Positions 33,524-42,845 of a stretch of 54,189 bases of DNA are shown here, one piece after another. How positions within the stretch are numbered: position 1 is the stretch's first letter; every line of letters begins with the position of its first letter. The DNA lies in contig PBQX02000105.1 of assembly GCA_002725175.2 (NCBI GenBank), positions 1 through 54,189 of the forward strand, in the 5' to 3' direction. The DNA is from CACKLF01 sp002725175 (GTDB lineage: Bacteria; Pseudomonadota; Alphaproteobacteria; Rhodobacterales; Rhodobacteraceae). The notes beneath the pieces were generated by a model that did not search any database, was not told where the DNA came from, and worked only from the letters and a program-made list of their open reading frames with translations. Made by a program: the position numbers and the translations under genes.

Positions 33524-35023
33524 TTATATTTTAGGTTCGAGAAGTGTTTTTATTTCAGATACTAAATTCGCTAAGGGCACTTCAAATTGCGATGGGTGTG
33601 CCTTCCATTCTTCATTTGAGCTTATTGTCTCAGAAAGTTTTGAACCCAGATTAAGGTCTTTAAGTTGCACAATTTCTTTCTCCGCTTCTTCTGAACCTTG
33701 AATAATTGCAAATGGACTTTTTCTTTGATCGGCATATTTTAATTGCCGNCCAAGATCTTTAGGATTGCCAAGAAAAATTTCAGCTCGGAGGCCACCTTGC
33801 CTTAGCATGTTAACAATTTTTTGATAATCCTTATAACGCTCTTTATCCATAACAGTTACAAGAATTGGNCCAAGTGTATTTTGTTTGATTTTTTCCTCAA
33901 TCTTAAGAGCAGCTATTAACCTGTCAACTCCTATAGAAACTCCGGTTGCCGGTACATTCTGACCTGTAAATCGCTTTACTAAATCATCATAGCGCCCTCC
34001 ACCTGAAATTGAGCCAAAAGAATGTTCATTACCCTTCTTATCTATTATTTTCTTATTTAGCTCCACTTCAAAAACTGGGCCAGTGTAGTATCCCAACCCC
34101 CTTACTACAGATGGATCAAAAGAAAATTTATCCTCACTATAACCTGATGCTAAAAATATATCGACCATCTCTTCTAACTCATTCAAACCCTGAGTGCCAA
34201 TCTCTGATTTTTTTAAGATATTTCTTAAATTTGTGAGAAATTCTTTCCTTGAGCCTTTAGAAGATAACAACTCGGTAAAGAAATCAATTTGGCCAGTTGA
34301 GAGATTTAACCCCTCTGTGAAGTCTCCACTTTCATCCCTTCTGCCAGAGCCAAGCAATTTCCTAACCCCTTCTAACCCAAGTCTATCAAACTTATCAATT
34401 GCCCTACATATATTTTGAAAAAAGGTATCATCCACTGGATGCATCTGATTTTCTTTTATTCCCGCTATCTGGATGATNCCTGATAAAATTTTCCTATTAT
34501 TTAACTTAAATTTATAATCTTCAGCATCCATGCCTATCAATTCTAAGGCATCACAAACCATCATGCACATTTCCGCATCCGCCCCAATTTGTGGTGTGCC
34601 AACTGTATCAGCATCTATTTGGTAAAATTGCCTAAATCGATCTGGCCCAGGCTTTTCATTTCTCCATACCGGCCCATAGGAATACCTTCGGTAGGGATTT
34701 GGAAGATCATTCCTATATTGTGAATAAAATCTGGCTAGAGGTGCAGTATGATCATACCTTAGGGCCAGCCAGGTGTCATCATCATCTAACCATGCAAATA
34801 TACCGTCATTCGGTCTATCTACGTCTGGTAAAAACTTGCCTAAAGAATCTACAGTTTCTACTGCCGATGTTTCAAGAAATTCAAACCCATATATTTCATA
34901 AATTGTAGAAATTTTTTTTATTATTTCAGTTCTAAAATGGCCTTCATAAGACATATAGTCCCTGAATCCCCTTGGCGTCTTGGGAATGGGCCTTTTAGGC
35001 TTTTTTTTCTTTTCTTTGGTCAT
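33524..35023 (-). CDS. hisS: Histidyl-tRNA synthetase, divergent alphaproteobacterial type
   Basis: A 499-residue class II synthetase. Motif 2 reads GPVWRNEKPGPDRFRQFYQ near 107-125 and the histidine motif reads VRGLGYYTGPVFEVEL near 308-323, where canonical bacterial enzymes have forms such as RGLDYY followed by TVFEW. It also has the N-terminal PRGFRDY segment. These traits and the longer length fit the alphaproteobacterial HisRS group associated with tRNA-His lacking the extra G-1. It charges tRNA-His. Start ATG 35023; dnaE lies 129 bases upstream. Confidence 0.95.
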   Translation of the reverse strand: MTKEKKKKPKRPIPKTPRGFRDYMSYEGHFRTEIIKKISTIYEIYGFEFLETSAVETVDSLGKFLPDVDRPNDGIFAWLDDDDTWLALRYDHTAPLARFYSQYRNDLPNPYRRYSYGPVWRNEKPGPDRFRQFYQIDADTVGTPQIGADAEMCMMVCDALELIGMDAEDYKFKLNNRKILSXIIQIAGIKENQMHPVDDTFFQNICRAIDKFDRLGLEGVRKLLGSGRRDESGDFTEGLNLSTGQIDFFTELLSSKGSRKEFLTNLRNILKKSEIGTQGLNELEEMVDIFLASGYSEDKFSFDPSVVRGLGYYTGPVFEVELNKKIIDKKGNEHSFGSISGGGRYDDLVKRFTGQNVPATGVSIGVDRLIAALKIEEKIKQNTLXPILVTVMDKERYKDYQKIVNMLRQGGLRAEIFLGNPKDLXRQLKYADQRKSPFAIIQGSEEAEKEIVQLKDLNLGSKLSETISSNEEWKAHPSQFEVPLANLVSEIKTLLEPKI

Positions 35024-35152
35024 TTCAATTAGCGCATATTATTAATCTATCTCTTCATACCTTACCCATTGAGCCACCACAAGGCCTAGAGCCTTGATTT
35101 ACATTTCTAAGAAGTACCAGAGGTGAAAAGGGATACGTTTTGTATGGACAAA

Positions 35153-38100
35153 CTAAAAGGTCTGAGCATCAATAACTCCAGGCACCAATTTAAGGGCTTT
35201 TGCAACCATTGGGTCTACTTTATATCCCTTCGAAAGTTTTATCCTTACATCTTTCTCAAGATCTGAACTAATAACAATTAATTCAATCGGACCTTCCTTT
35301 TTACTATTATCTTTTAAACTTACCTCTAATTGTTCCAAAATATTTCTGGCAGCATCTTTACTGTCTATAAATACCCTTAAACCCAACCCAGGCGTTTCAT
35401 TAATTACCTTTTCCAAAGGCTCGATACTCTTGGCCAATAATTTTAATTGGTGGCCATCAATGGAAGCTTCGACGTTCAAAACTACATTAGAACCCTTAAA
35501 CAAAAAATCTCGCGAGAAATCTAAAACTTGGGAAAATACTGTAACTTCGAATGTACCACTTGGATCATCCATTTGAATAAAAGCAAACTTGTTTCCTCTG
35601 GCGGATTTTCTCTCTTGAATTGTTTGTATTTGGCCACAGAGTTTACTGATCAATGGATTAGCTCTTGCTTTTTCATAAATTTCAGTGCTTTTCAAGACCC
35701 CTATCTTAGCCAATGAAATAAAATGCTCATCTAATGGGTGTCCTGAAAAATAAAAGTCATATGCTAAGTATTCTTCTCTTAAACGGTCATTTTCTTCCCA
35801 TTCAACTTCCTCAACTAAAATGGGCAATGACATCTTCTCTATATTTTCACCAAACAAATTTGTTTGACTTGAGTTTTTGTCATCAAAACTTTTTGCAGAA
35901 AATGAAACTAAGTGGTCCAGTGAAGAAAAAAGTTGTTTTCTTATTGGGTGCAAATCATCAAATGCCCCTGACCTTACTAGGGTCTCCAAAGGCCTTTTCC
36001 CAACCTTTTTCAAGTCTATCCTTTTCCCAAAATCCACTATATCTTCAAACTTTCCATCCTTTTCACGCTCCCTTTGTATTCGTTGCATCACTTCTATTCC
36101 AACGTTTTTTAGTGCACTAAGAGCATAGAAAATTTTGTTTCCTTCTACACTAAACATACTTTCAGACTGGTTTATGCAAGCCGGAAGCAAATCTATGCCT
36201 AGAGACGTTAGTTCCACCCTGTATTTTCTTAGTTTCTCTGTATTATGGATATCACTATTCATTACAGCGGCCATAAATTCTACAGGATGGTTTGCCTTTA
36301 ACCAAGCTGTTTGATAGCTTACAACAGCGTAAGCAGCAGCATGAGATTTGTTGAATCCATAATTTGCAAATTTCTCCAACAAATCCCAAACAAAATTTGA
36401 TGTTTTTTCATCAATATTATTTTTGTTAGCTCCAGTTAGAAATCTAGGCTTTTCCGAGTCCATAGCCGATTTGATTTTTTTACCCATAGCTCTTCTTAGT
36501 AGGTCAGCTTCTCCTAATGAATATCCAGCCATTCTACGAGCTATCTCCATTACCTGCTCTTGGTACACAATTATACCCTGAGTTTCGTCAAGCAAGTCAT
36601 CGATAGATGGGTGTATAAACGTTCGCTCCACACGATTATTTTTTACATCACAAAACTTTGGAATGTTTTCCATTGGACCTGGTCGATACAGAGCCACAAG
36701 TGCAATAATATCTTCTATGCAATTTGGTTGAAGTCTCCGCAAAGCATCTTTCATTCCAGTACTTTCAACCTGGAACACACCTACTGTTTTTTGCTCTGAA
36801 TATAATTGGAACGTTTTCTTATCATCAAAAGGAATATTTTCTACATCTACCTTAATACCTTTTTGAGCAATAAGGTCTACGGCATTCTTGATGACTGTTA
36901 ATGTTTTAAGACCCAAGAAATCAAATTTTACTAAACCTGACTCTTCAGCCCATTTCATGCTGAATTGTGTAGCCGGCATTTCGGAGCGAGGGTCTAGATA
37001 GACTGGAACTAATTCATCCAGAGGCCTGTCAGCAATTACAACTCCAGCAGCATGAGTGGCAACGTTTCTATACAGTCCTTCTAACTTTTGAGAGTAATTT
37101 AGAAGCCTATCAACAACCTCCTCCTTTTCACGCTCTTCAATAAGTCTAGGCTCTTCCTTTAGAGATTCTTTTATTGAAAGGGGTTTGACACCATCACTTG
37201 GTATCATTTTTGCCAATCTGTCTACTTGGCCATATGGCATATTTAAAACCCTACCTATGTCTCTTATAGCCATCTTTGAAAGCATTGCACCAAAAGTAAT
37301 AATTTGGGCAACGCGATCCTTGCCATATTTTTCTTGAACATACGAGATAACCTCATCTCTACGATCCATGCAAAAGTCGATATCAAAATCAGGCATTGAG
37401 ACCCTGTCTGGGTTAAGAAACCTTTCAAAAAGAAGTTTGTACCTCAACGGATCTAAATCCGTTATAGTTAATGCATATGCAACCAGAGATCCGGCACCAG
37501 AACCTCTCCCAGGGCCAACAGGAATCCCATTGCCTTTAGCCCACTTTATAAAATCAGAAACTATTAANAAATAGCCAGGATAGCCCATTTTTTCAATTAC
37601 TGCTAACTCATAATCTAATCTTTCAATATATATATCCTTCTTAGCAGAAAGCTCTCTGTTCTTCATCCTTTCTTCTAGACCAATATGTGCTTGCTTTCTT
37701 AATTCATCCACCTCATTTGTNGCAAACTTTGGAAGTATAGGTTCTCGCTTTTTTACTTTAAACGCGCAACGCTTTGCAATTTCAATTGTATTTTCTATTG
37801 CTTCTGGAAGATCTTGAAAAACCTCAGCCATTTCATCCTGCGAAGCAAAATGATGGTTTCTTGTCAGTCTGTCTTTTTCTTTTCTTTGATCAACAAAGTC
37901 TCCATCTGCTATGCACATTAAAGCATCGTGAGCGTCAAACATATCTTTTTCCAAAAAATACACGTCGTTTGTTGCGACAATGGGAATGTCTTCCTCATAC
38001 GCGATTTTCAAAAAATCAGCTTCTGTAAACTTCTCTTTATCAAGGTAAACTCCGCTTTCACTCAAATGCCTTTGAACTTCAATATAAAAACGATCACCGA

Positions 38101-38596
38101 ATATACCCTTGAATTCTTGCGAAAGATCCATGGAATCTGAAAATTTTCCAGCAAGTAAAAGTTTTCCAATCGGACCGTCTGGACCTCCTGATAATAAAAT
38201 TAATTCATCGGAATATTGCTGCAAGGTTTCAAGTTTTACATGAGGAGTATCATTTCCAGCCTCAAGAAAACTGGTAGAGGAAAGTTTCATTAAATTCCTA
38301 TATCCAACCTCGGACTTAGCTAATAACACTATATAGGCTCTTTGACTTTTCTCGGATTCCTTTTGTTTTGAAAACTCTAAATTTAACTGGCAACCAATTA
38401 TAGGTTGAATGCCCTTTTCTGCAAATGCTTCTGATGCCTCAAGCGCTCCAAAAAGATTGCCCCTATCTGTTATTCCTACCGCTGGGTAATTAAGCTTTGA
38501 GCTAATTTCAACCAGCCCTGAAATTGATATTGCCCCCTCCAGAAGTGAATAGGAAGTTCTTACTCTCAAATGAACAAATGTGTTTTTTTTATTCAA
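35153..38596 (-). CDS. dnaE: DNA polymerase III alpha subunit DnaE
   Basis: The 1147-residue replicative polymerase has an N-terminal PHP domain (about 5-280), the polymerase core with MPDFDIDF at 401-408 (catalytic Asp403 and Asp405), GPGRGSGAGSLVAYAL near 361-376, a helix-hairpin-helix region, and an OB domain near 1000 (ISKLCGQIQTIQERKSARGNKFAF). The first PHP metal motif reads HLRVR instead of HxH, so the domain has probably lost metal-dependent activity, as in other DnaE1 proteins that use a separate epsilon proofreader. Start is TTG 38596 with AGGA ten bases upstream. It diverges from leuA. Confidence 0.97.
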   Translation of the reverse strand: MNKKNTFVHLRVRTSYSLLEGAISISGLVEISSKLNYPAVGITDRGNLFGALEASEAFAEKGIQPIIGCQLNLEFSKQKESEKSQRAYIVLLAKSEVGYRNLMKLSSTSFLEAGNDTPHVKLETLQQYSDELILLSGGPDGPIGKLLLAGKFSDSMDLSQEFKGIFGDRFYIEVQRHLSESGVYLDKEKFTEADFLKIAYEEDIPIVATNDVYFLEKDMFDAHDALMCIADGDFVDQRKEKDRLTRNHHFASQDEMAEVFQDLPEAIENTIEIAKRCAFKVKKREPILPKFXTNEVDELRKQAHIGLEERMKNRELSAKKDIYIERLDYELAVIEKMGYPGYXLIVSDFIKWAKGNGIPVGPGRGSGAGSLVAYALTITDLDPLRYKLLFERFLNPDRVSMPDFDIDFCMDRRDEVISYVQEKYGKDRVAQIITFGAMLSKMAIRDIGRVLNMPYGQVDRLAKMIPSDGVKPLSIKESLKEEPRLIEEREKEEVVDRLLNYSQKLEGLYRNVATHAAGVVIADRPLDELVPVYLDPRSEMPATQFSMKWAEESGLVKFDFLGLKTLTVIKNAVDLIAQKGIKVDVENIPFDDKKTFQLYSEQKTVGVFQVESTGMKDALRRLQPNCIEDIIALVALYRPGPMENIPKFCDVKNNRVERTFIHPSIDDLLDETQGIIVYQEQVMEIARRMAGYSLGEADLLRRAMGKKIKSAMDSEKPRFLTGANKNNIDEKTSNFVWDLLEKFANYGFNKSHAAAYAVVSYQTAWLKANHPVEFMAAVMNSDIHNTEKLRKYRVELTSLGIDLLPACINQSESMFSVEGNKIFYALSALKNVGIEVMQRIQREREKDGKFEDIVDFGKRIDLKKVGKRPLETLVRSGAFDDLHPIRKQLFSSLDHLVSFSAKSFDDKNSSQTNLFGENIEKMSLPILVEEVEWEENDRLREEYLAYDFYFSGHPLDEHFISLAKIGVLKSTEIYEKARANPLISKLCGQIQTIQERKSARGNKFAFIQMDDPSGTFEVTVFSQVLDFSRDFLFKGSNVVLNVEASIDGHQLKLLAKSIEPLEKVINETPGLGLRVFIDSKDAARNILEQLEVSLKDNSKKEGPIELIVISSDLEKDVRIKLSKGYKVDPMVAKALKLVPGVIDAQTF

Positions 38597-38733
38597 TAAT
38601 CGAAATTCCTTTTTATTTACTTCATTCTAATCAATGCAAACATGTATAAAAATTGTTTTGTGGGAATATTTTCAATAGTTAGGTCTTTTGACACTGAAGC
38701 ACCTTATTCATAATTATTCAAATAAAATTTACC

Positions 38734-38770
38734 TTTGTCTTGTCCTGAATAAAAAGAAAGGATAAACAAA
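38734..38770 (+). promoter_or_regulatory. Imperfect hairpin in the leuA leader
   Basis: Arms 38734-38746 and 38759-38770 can pair over twelve positions (TTTGT with ACAAA, TT with AA, a G-U pair, TCCT with AGGA) with one bulged C, ending 29 bases before the leuA ATG. The placement suggests a 5' leader structure. I see no leucine-rich leader peptide and no T-run, so it is not a classical attenuator. AT-rich pairing makes it weak. Confidence 0.25.
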
Positions 38771-38799
38771 ATTAGAACAAACTATAAAAGACCAAAAAA

Positions 38800-40461
38800 A
38801 TGTCTGAGAATTACAAAAAATATATGGCTTACAAGCCTATAAATTTAAGGGACAGAAAATGGCCAGATGCATCAATTGATAAAGCTCCAGTTTGGTGCTC
38901 TGTAGATCTCAGGGATGGCAACCAAGCTTTAGTAGAACCAATGGATTCCACCAGGAAAATGCGTATGTTTAAAGCTCTTATAAATATGGGCTTCAAAGAA
39001 ATAGAAGTTGGATTTCCATCAGCTTCCGAAACAGATTATAATTTTCTCAGGGAATTGATAGAAGGTGACCATATACCATCTGACGTGACAATCCAGGTTT
39101 TGACCCAAGCAAGAGAACCTTTAATAATCAAGACTATAGAAAGTTTGAAGGGCTCTAAGAAAGCAATAATTCATTTATATAACTCTACGAGCACATTGCA
39201 ACGAAAGGTGGTTTTTCGGGAAACAATGGAGGGCGTAAAAAAAATTGCCGTAAATGGAGCTGAAATAATTAATCGGGAAAAGGATGCCCTTGAGGGCACT
39301 GATTTAATTTTTCAATACTCTCCAGAAAGCTTTACAGGAACGGAACTTCATTATGCTTTAGAGGTTTGTGAAGCTGTACTTGATGTCTGGGGTGCATCTT
39401 CAAAAAAACCGGTGATAATAAATTTACCCGCTACGGTAGAAATGTCTTCTCCTAACATTTATGCTGACCAAATAGAATGGATGAGCAATAATTTTTCACA
39501 ACGTGATAGAGTAATATTATCTTTACACCCTCATAATGATAGAGGCACCGGAGTAGCGGCAACTGAACTAGCCCTAATGGCTGGTGCTGACCGGGTTGAA
39601 GGAACACTATTTGGGAACGGCGAAAGAACCGGAAATGTTGATATAGTTACGCTTGGCCTAAATCTTTTCACACAGGGAGTTAATCCTAAACTTGATTTTA
39701 GTAATATAAATGAATTGATAGAGACCGCAGAATTTTGTACACAAATTCCAGTTCCTGAACGCCATCCTTATGCTGGAAGCCTTGTACATACTGCATTCTC
39801 TGGAAGTCATCAGGACGCCATTAGAAAAGGAATGGAATATATTTCCAAAGCTAATGATTCAAGATGGGAAGTTCCATACCTCCCCATAGATCCATCAGAT
39901 ATAGGAAGAACTTATGAGGCTATAATAAGAGTTAATAGTCAATCTGGAAAAGGTGGAACTGCTTGGTTGCTAGAATCTGATCACCAAATCAGACTTCCTA
40001 GAGGGGCTGAAATTGAATTATCAAAACATGTTCAAAGGATAGCAGATTCTTCAGGGAAAGAAATAACCAGTAAAATGATCTGGGACATATTTTCGGAAGA
40101 ATATATCTTAGAGGATCCTTTGAAGTTAATGGACTTTGAGACGACTCCTGCCAGCCGAAAATCAGACATAGAAAATATTTCTGCTGCGGTAGAATTTAAG
40201 GGAAAACTAAGGAAGTTTTCAGCCAATGGAAATGGTCCTATTTCAGCCTTCATTGACGGTATTAGAGGTGAGTTTGACCTCAAGTTTACACTTGAAGACT
40301 TTGGACAAAATACCCGGAGTGCTACTTCAAAGGCGGAGGCGGCAGCTTATGTGGAACTAAAATTACCGGATGGCACGTCTGTATTTGGTTGTGGTATAGA
40401 TACCAGTATTACTTTGGCCCCTATAAAAGCTGTTATTAGTGCCATTAATAAGATAGTTTAA
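38800..40461 (+). CDS. leuA: 2-isopropylmalate synthase, long (LeuA2) type
   Basis: The 553-residue enzyme starts the leucine pathway, condensing acetyl-CoA with 2-oxoisovalerate. The TIM barrel shows VDLRDGNQALVEPM near 30-43, EVGFPSASETDY near 65-76, HPHNDRGTGVAATELALMAG near 247-266 and GNGERTGNVD near 274-283. The C-terminal regulatory domain (from about 430) should bind leucine for feedback inhibition. The opening KPINLRDRKWP marks the long type also found in actinobacteria. ATG 38800 lacks a clear ribosome site; ATG 38824 is an alternative. The EamA gene follows 46 bases later. Confidence 0.96.
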   Translation: MSENYKKYMAYKPINLRDRKWPDASIDKAPVWCSVDLRDGNQALVEPMDSTRKMRMFKALINMGFKEIEVGFPSASETDYNFLRELIEGDHIPSDVTIQVLTQAREPLIIKTIESLKGSKKAIIHLYNSTSTLQRKVVFRETMEGVKKIAVNGAEIINREKDALEGTDLIFQYSPESFTGTELHYALEVCEAVLDVWGASSKKPVIINLPATVEMSSPNIYADQIEWMSNNFSQRDRVILSLHPHNDRGTGVAATELALMAGADRVEGTLFGNGERTGNVDIVTLGLNLFTQGVNPKLDFSNINELIETAEFCTQIPVPERHPYAGSLVHTAFSGSHQDAIRKGMEYISKANDSRWEVPYLPIDPSDIGRTYEAIIRVNSQSGKGGTAWLLESDHQIRLPRGAEIELSKHVQRIADSSGKEITSKMIWDIFSEEYILEDPLKLMDFETTPASRKSDIENISAAVEFKGKLRKFSANGNGPISAFIDGIRGEFDLKFTLEDFGQNTRSATSKAEAAAYVELKLPDGTSVFGCGIDTSITLAPIKAVISAINKIV

Positions 40462-40507
40462 TAAGACAAACTCACCTTCTTTAAAAGAAATTAAGAGATA
40501 TTTAAAA

Positions 40508-41371
40508 ATGTTAAGGCCCAAATCTTTAGCTATACTTTTAATATTAGCTTCAACCGTTGGCATTAGCTTTGGTGGCCTGNTAATGAGGCAAATTGAATTT
40601 GGAAATGCGTGGCAAATCACTTTCCACCGAAATTTAGCTTTCTTTATTGCAATTTCTCTAATTTTGGTAAAGTCTTACCGCTTAGCGTCTTTTGGCGCAT
40701 TAACTGCTGTCGGAAGACCTGGTATAATAGCAGGAATATTTTTAGCCATTGCTAATATATGCTTCATTCATAGCCTTAGTATTACTTCAGTTGCAAATAC
40801 ACTTTTTACACTAAGNGCAATCCCGTTCATTACTGCAACTATTGCCTTTTTTGTACTAAAGGAAGTCATTTCCTTCAAAACATTTCTAATAATGGCAACT
40901 GCTTTTCTAGGGATCATATTGATGGTTTNTGAAGGATTGCAAACAAATCAATTTACTGGCATGGCCTTGGCNTTTTGTACTGCCCTTAGCTTTTCTTGCT
41001 TTGCTATAATTCTTAGAAAGTACAACTACCTAGATATGATTCCATGCCTTCTGATCTCTTCTTTTTTTGTAATCGCAATAACTTATATAGTAAGTGCTGG
41101 AAACATTTTTATTCCTATAAAAGAGATTGCTTATTGCTTTTTTTGGGGCGGNGTTCTGTCGGGCTTCGTAAATTCAGCATTTATTTTTGCAACTAGGTAT
41201 CTTTCTGCATCTGAAGTCACACTTTTCATGCTACTGGAGTTCTCTTTAGGTCCTATGTGGGTTTGGCTGTTTCTCAACGAAACAGTTTCATCACAAACGC
41301 TTGCTGGCGGAGCAATTGTGATTTTCTGTGTTTCAGTTAACAGCCTATTGAAGTTAAAAGAATCACACTAA
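40508..41371 (+). CDS. EamA/DMT superfamily transporter
   Basis: The 287-residue protein shows ten hydrophobic segments in two EamA repeats (first near 5-135, second near 150-280). Text such as SVANTLFTLxAIPFITATIAFFVLKEVI near 100-127 and FLNETVSSQTLAGGAIVI near 256-273 is typical of drug/metabolite exporters. Substrate is unknown; downstream position after leuA would allow amino-acid or metabolite export but proves nothing. Start ATG 40508. It converges on a thioesterase gene with 28 bases between stops. Confidence 0.85.
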   Translation: MLRPKSLAILLILASTVGISFGGLXMRQIEFGNAWQITFHRNLAFFIAISLILVKSYRLASFGALTAVGRPGIIAGIFLAIANICFIHSLSITSVANTLFTLXAIPFITATIAFFVLKEVISFKTFLIMATAFLGIILMVXEGLQTNQFTGMALXFCTALSFSCFAIILRKYNYLDMIPCLLISSFFVIAITYIVSAGNIFIPIKEIAYCFFWGXVLSGFVNSAFIFATRYLSASEVTLFMLLEFSLGPMWVWLFLNETVSSQTLAGGAIVIFCVSVNSLLKLKESH

Positions 41372-41399
41372 GAGGTCCATAATTTAAGTCGATCAACCT

Positions 41400-41873
41400 T
41401 TACCTTATATGAGTTACGTTTTCTGAAAAAAAAGTGTTGAAGCTTAACTCCTTACTATTTCTAAAAACTTTCATCTGTTGTGTGCCAGAAGCAACAATAT
41501 CATCTCCCTGATACAAATCGCATGAACCAAAAACAATATTTTTTCCCTCTTTTATCATCTTAGAATATACATCTACTTTTCCTGGTTTGCATGCATTAAA
41601 GAATTGAATATTAAGACCCAGACTCAAACCCCCTTTTTCATTATTACTTAGGGCTGAAAGCAATAGAAACATTGAAGTATCTAAAATGAAGGATATGGTT
41701 CCACCGTGCGCTATTGTTCCCTTTGTGTGGCAAAACCGCAAAGGGATTATCCAATCACCCCTTAGCGTTCTTCTTAGATAATTAATCTCAGTAATTGANG
41801 GACTTAATTCCTCAACAANTTTACAATGATCTATATTTTCTGGCGTCAATNAAATCTCCACAATTGCAACCAT
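41400..41873 (-). CDS. Hotdog-fold thioesterase (PaaI-like)
   Basis: The 157-residue product has the PaaI-type core HTKGTIAHGGTISFILDTSM near 49-68 and a later beta strand region LSLGLNIQFFNACKPGKVDVYS. The family hydrolyses acyl- or aryl-CoA thioesters in the cytosol. The natural substrate cannot be told. Start ATG 41873. It diverges from the rhodanese gene across a 113-base spacer with many ambiguous bases. Confidence 0.8.
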   Translation of the reverse strand: MVAIVEIXLTPENIDHCKXVEELSXSITEINYLRRTLRGDWIIPLRFCHTKGTIAHGGTISFILDTSMFLLLSALSNNEKGGLSLGLNIQFFNACKPGKVDVYSKMIKEGKNIVFGSCDLYQGDDIVASGTQQMKVFRNSKELSFNTFFSENVTHIR

Positions 41874-41986
41874 TAAATAAAATAAATTTCTATATTTTTA
41901 AAGTGTGACATTTCGCTCTNANNNANCTATNACNTAACNTCATAGATATNTAACATTTTTTACAGTCAAAATTTACTANNAAAGAC

Positions 41987-42397
41987 ATGCGATATTTTCT
42001 TACANTACTTCTTTCTATTTTTTTGAATCTTAATGTTGCTCANGCTCAGGACATAGAAATAGAAGTNGCGCAGCTTAAGANTTTACTGGACAANAATGCT
42101 GTNNTANTAGACATCAGGCGAGAAGAGGAATGGAAGCAGACAGGNGTAATATTTGGAAGTATGCTTTCAACTTTTTTTAACAAGGANGGCACGGCCAACA
42201 TAAATGTTTTTCTTAGTGACCTAAGAGAAAACGTTTCAGCTGAACAAACCATATTGCTAATATGCAGAACAGGAAGACGTACAAAAGTTGCCACTAAATT
42301 TATGCTGTCCAATACCGAGTTTAAAGAGGTATTCAGTGTAATTGGAGGAATTACTGAATGGAAGAAGCNAGGGTTTAGNACAGTTTCTTACCCTTAA
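41987..42397 (+). CDS. Exported rhodanese-like sulfurtransferase
   Basis: The 136-residue protein has a hydrophobic N-terminus ending near AQD (about residues 1-21), a likely signal peptide, then one rhodanese domain: DIRREEEWKQT near 42-52 and the active-site loop CRTGRR at 93-98, with Cys93 as the sulfur carrier. GGITEWKKxGF closes the domain. It probably acts in the periplasm. About a dozen N positions within the gene leave several residues unknown, the highest density in the window, but the frame is continuous. It converges on the Nudix gene. Confidence 0.85.
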   Translation: MRYFLTXLLSIFLNLNVAXAQDIEIEXAQLKXLLDXNAXXXDIRREEEWKQTXVIFGSMLSTFFNKXGTANINVFLSDLRENVSAEQTILLICRTGRRTKVATKFMLSNTEFKEVFSVIGGITEWKKXGFXTVSYP

Positions 42398-42440
42398 TAC
42401 TTGAGTNAATTTCATATTTTTTTAATTAAAATATTTCTAC

Positions 42441-42833
42441 TCAAAGATGCTTTAATATTAGACGGTCACCAGGAGCAAACTTAAATCTATATAAATCAGA
42501 TTTAGAAACCCATACCCCTTTTTCATGTTCCATAAGCCTAATATCTCCCATCTTTTTACATAAATAATAATGAAGAAGAATATTCAAACAATGATCCCTA
42601 TATGGCACTTCAATAATTTTACTTTTAATTGATATAGATACCTTGAGTTCTTCCTTTATTTCTCTTTTCAAGGCATCTTCAAATGTCTCTCCTGATTCTA
42701 CTTTTCCTCCAGGAAATTCCCACTTAAGTCCAAAATCCTTTTTCCTATTTCTCTGAGCAATAAAAAATTCATTGCCTTCTTTTATTACTGCCGCAACGAC
42801 ATTGATGATTGATTTTTGGTGATTAATTTCCAT
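42441..42833 (-). CDS. MutT-like Nudix hydrolase
   Basis: The 130-residue protein has an exact Nudix box: G43, E49, then R57-E58 and E61-E62 (PGGKVESGETFEDALKRE followed by IKEEL). The preceding IAQRNRKKDFGLKWEFPGG is typical of 8-oxo-dGTP diphosphatase MutT. It probably cleanses the nucleotide pool of oxidised GTP/dGTP. It starts at ATG 42833, 12 bases after the GNAT gene, likely in one operon with it. MutT and other small Nudix hydrolases cannot be separated fully without biochemistry. Confidence 0.88.
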   Translation of the reverse strand: MEINHQKSIINVVAAVIKEGNEFFIAQRNRKKDFGLKWEFPGGKVESGETFEDALKREIKEELKVSISIKSKIIEVPYRDHCLNILLHYYLCKKMGDIRLMEHEKGVWVSKSDLYRFKFAPGDRLILKHL

Positions 42834-42845
42834 TATTTCATTTCA

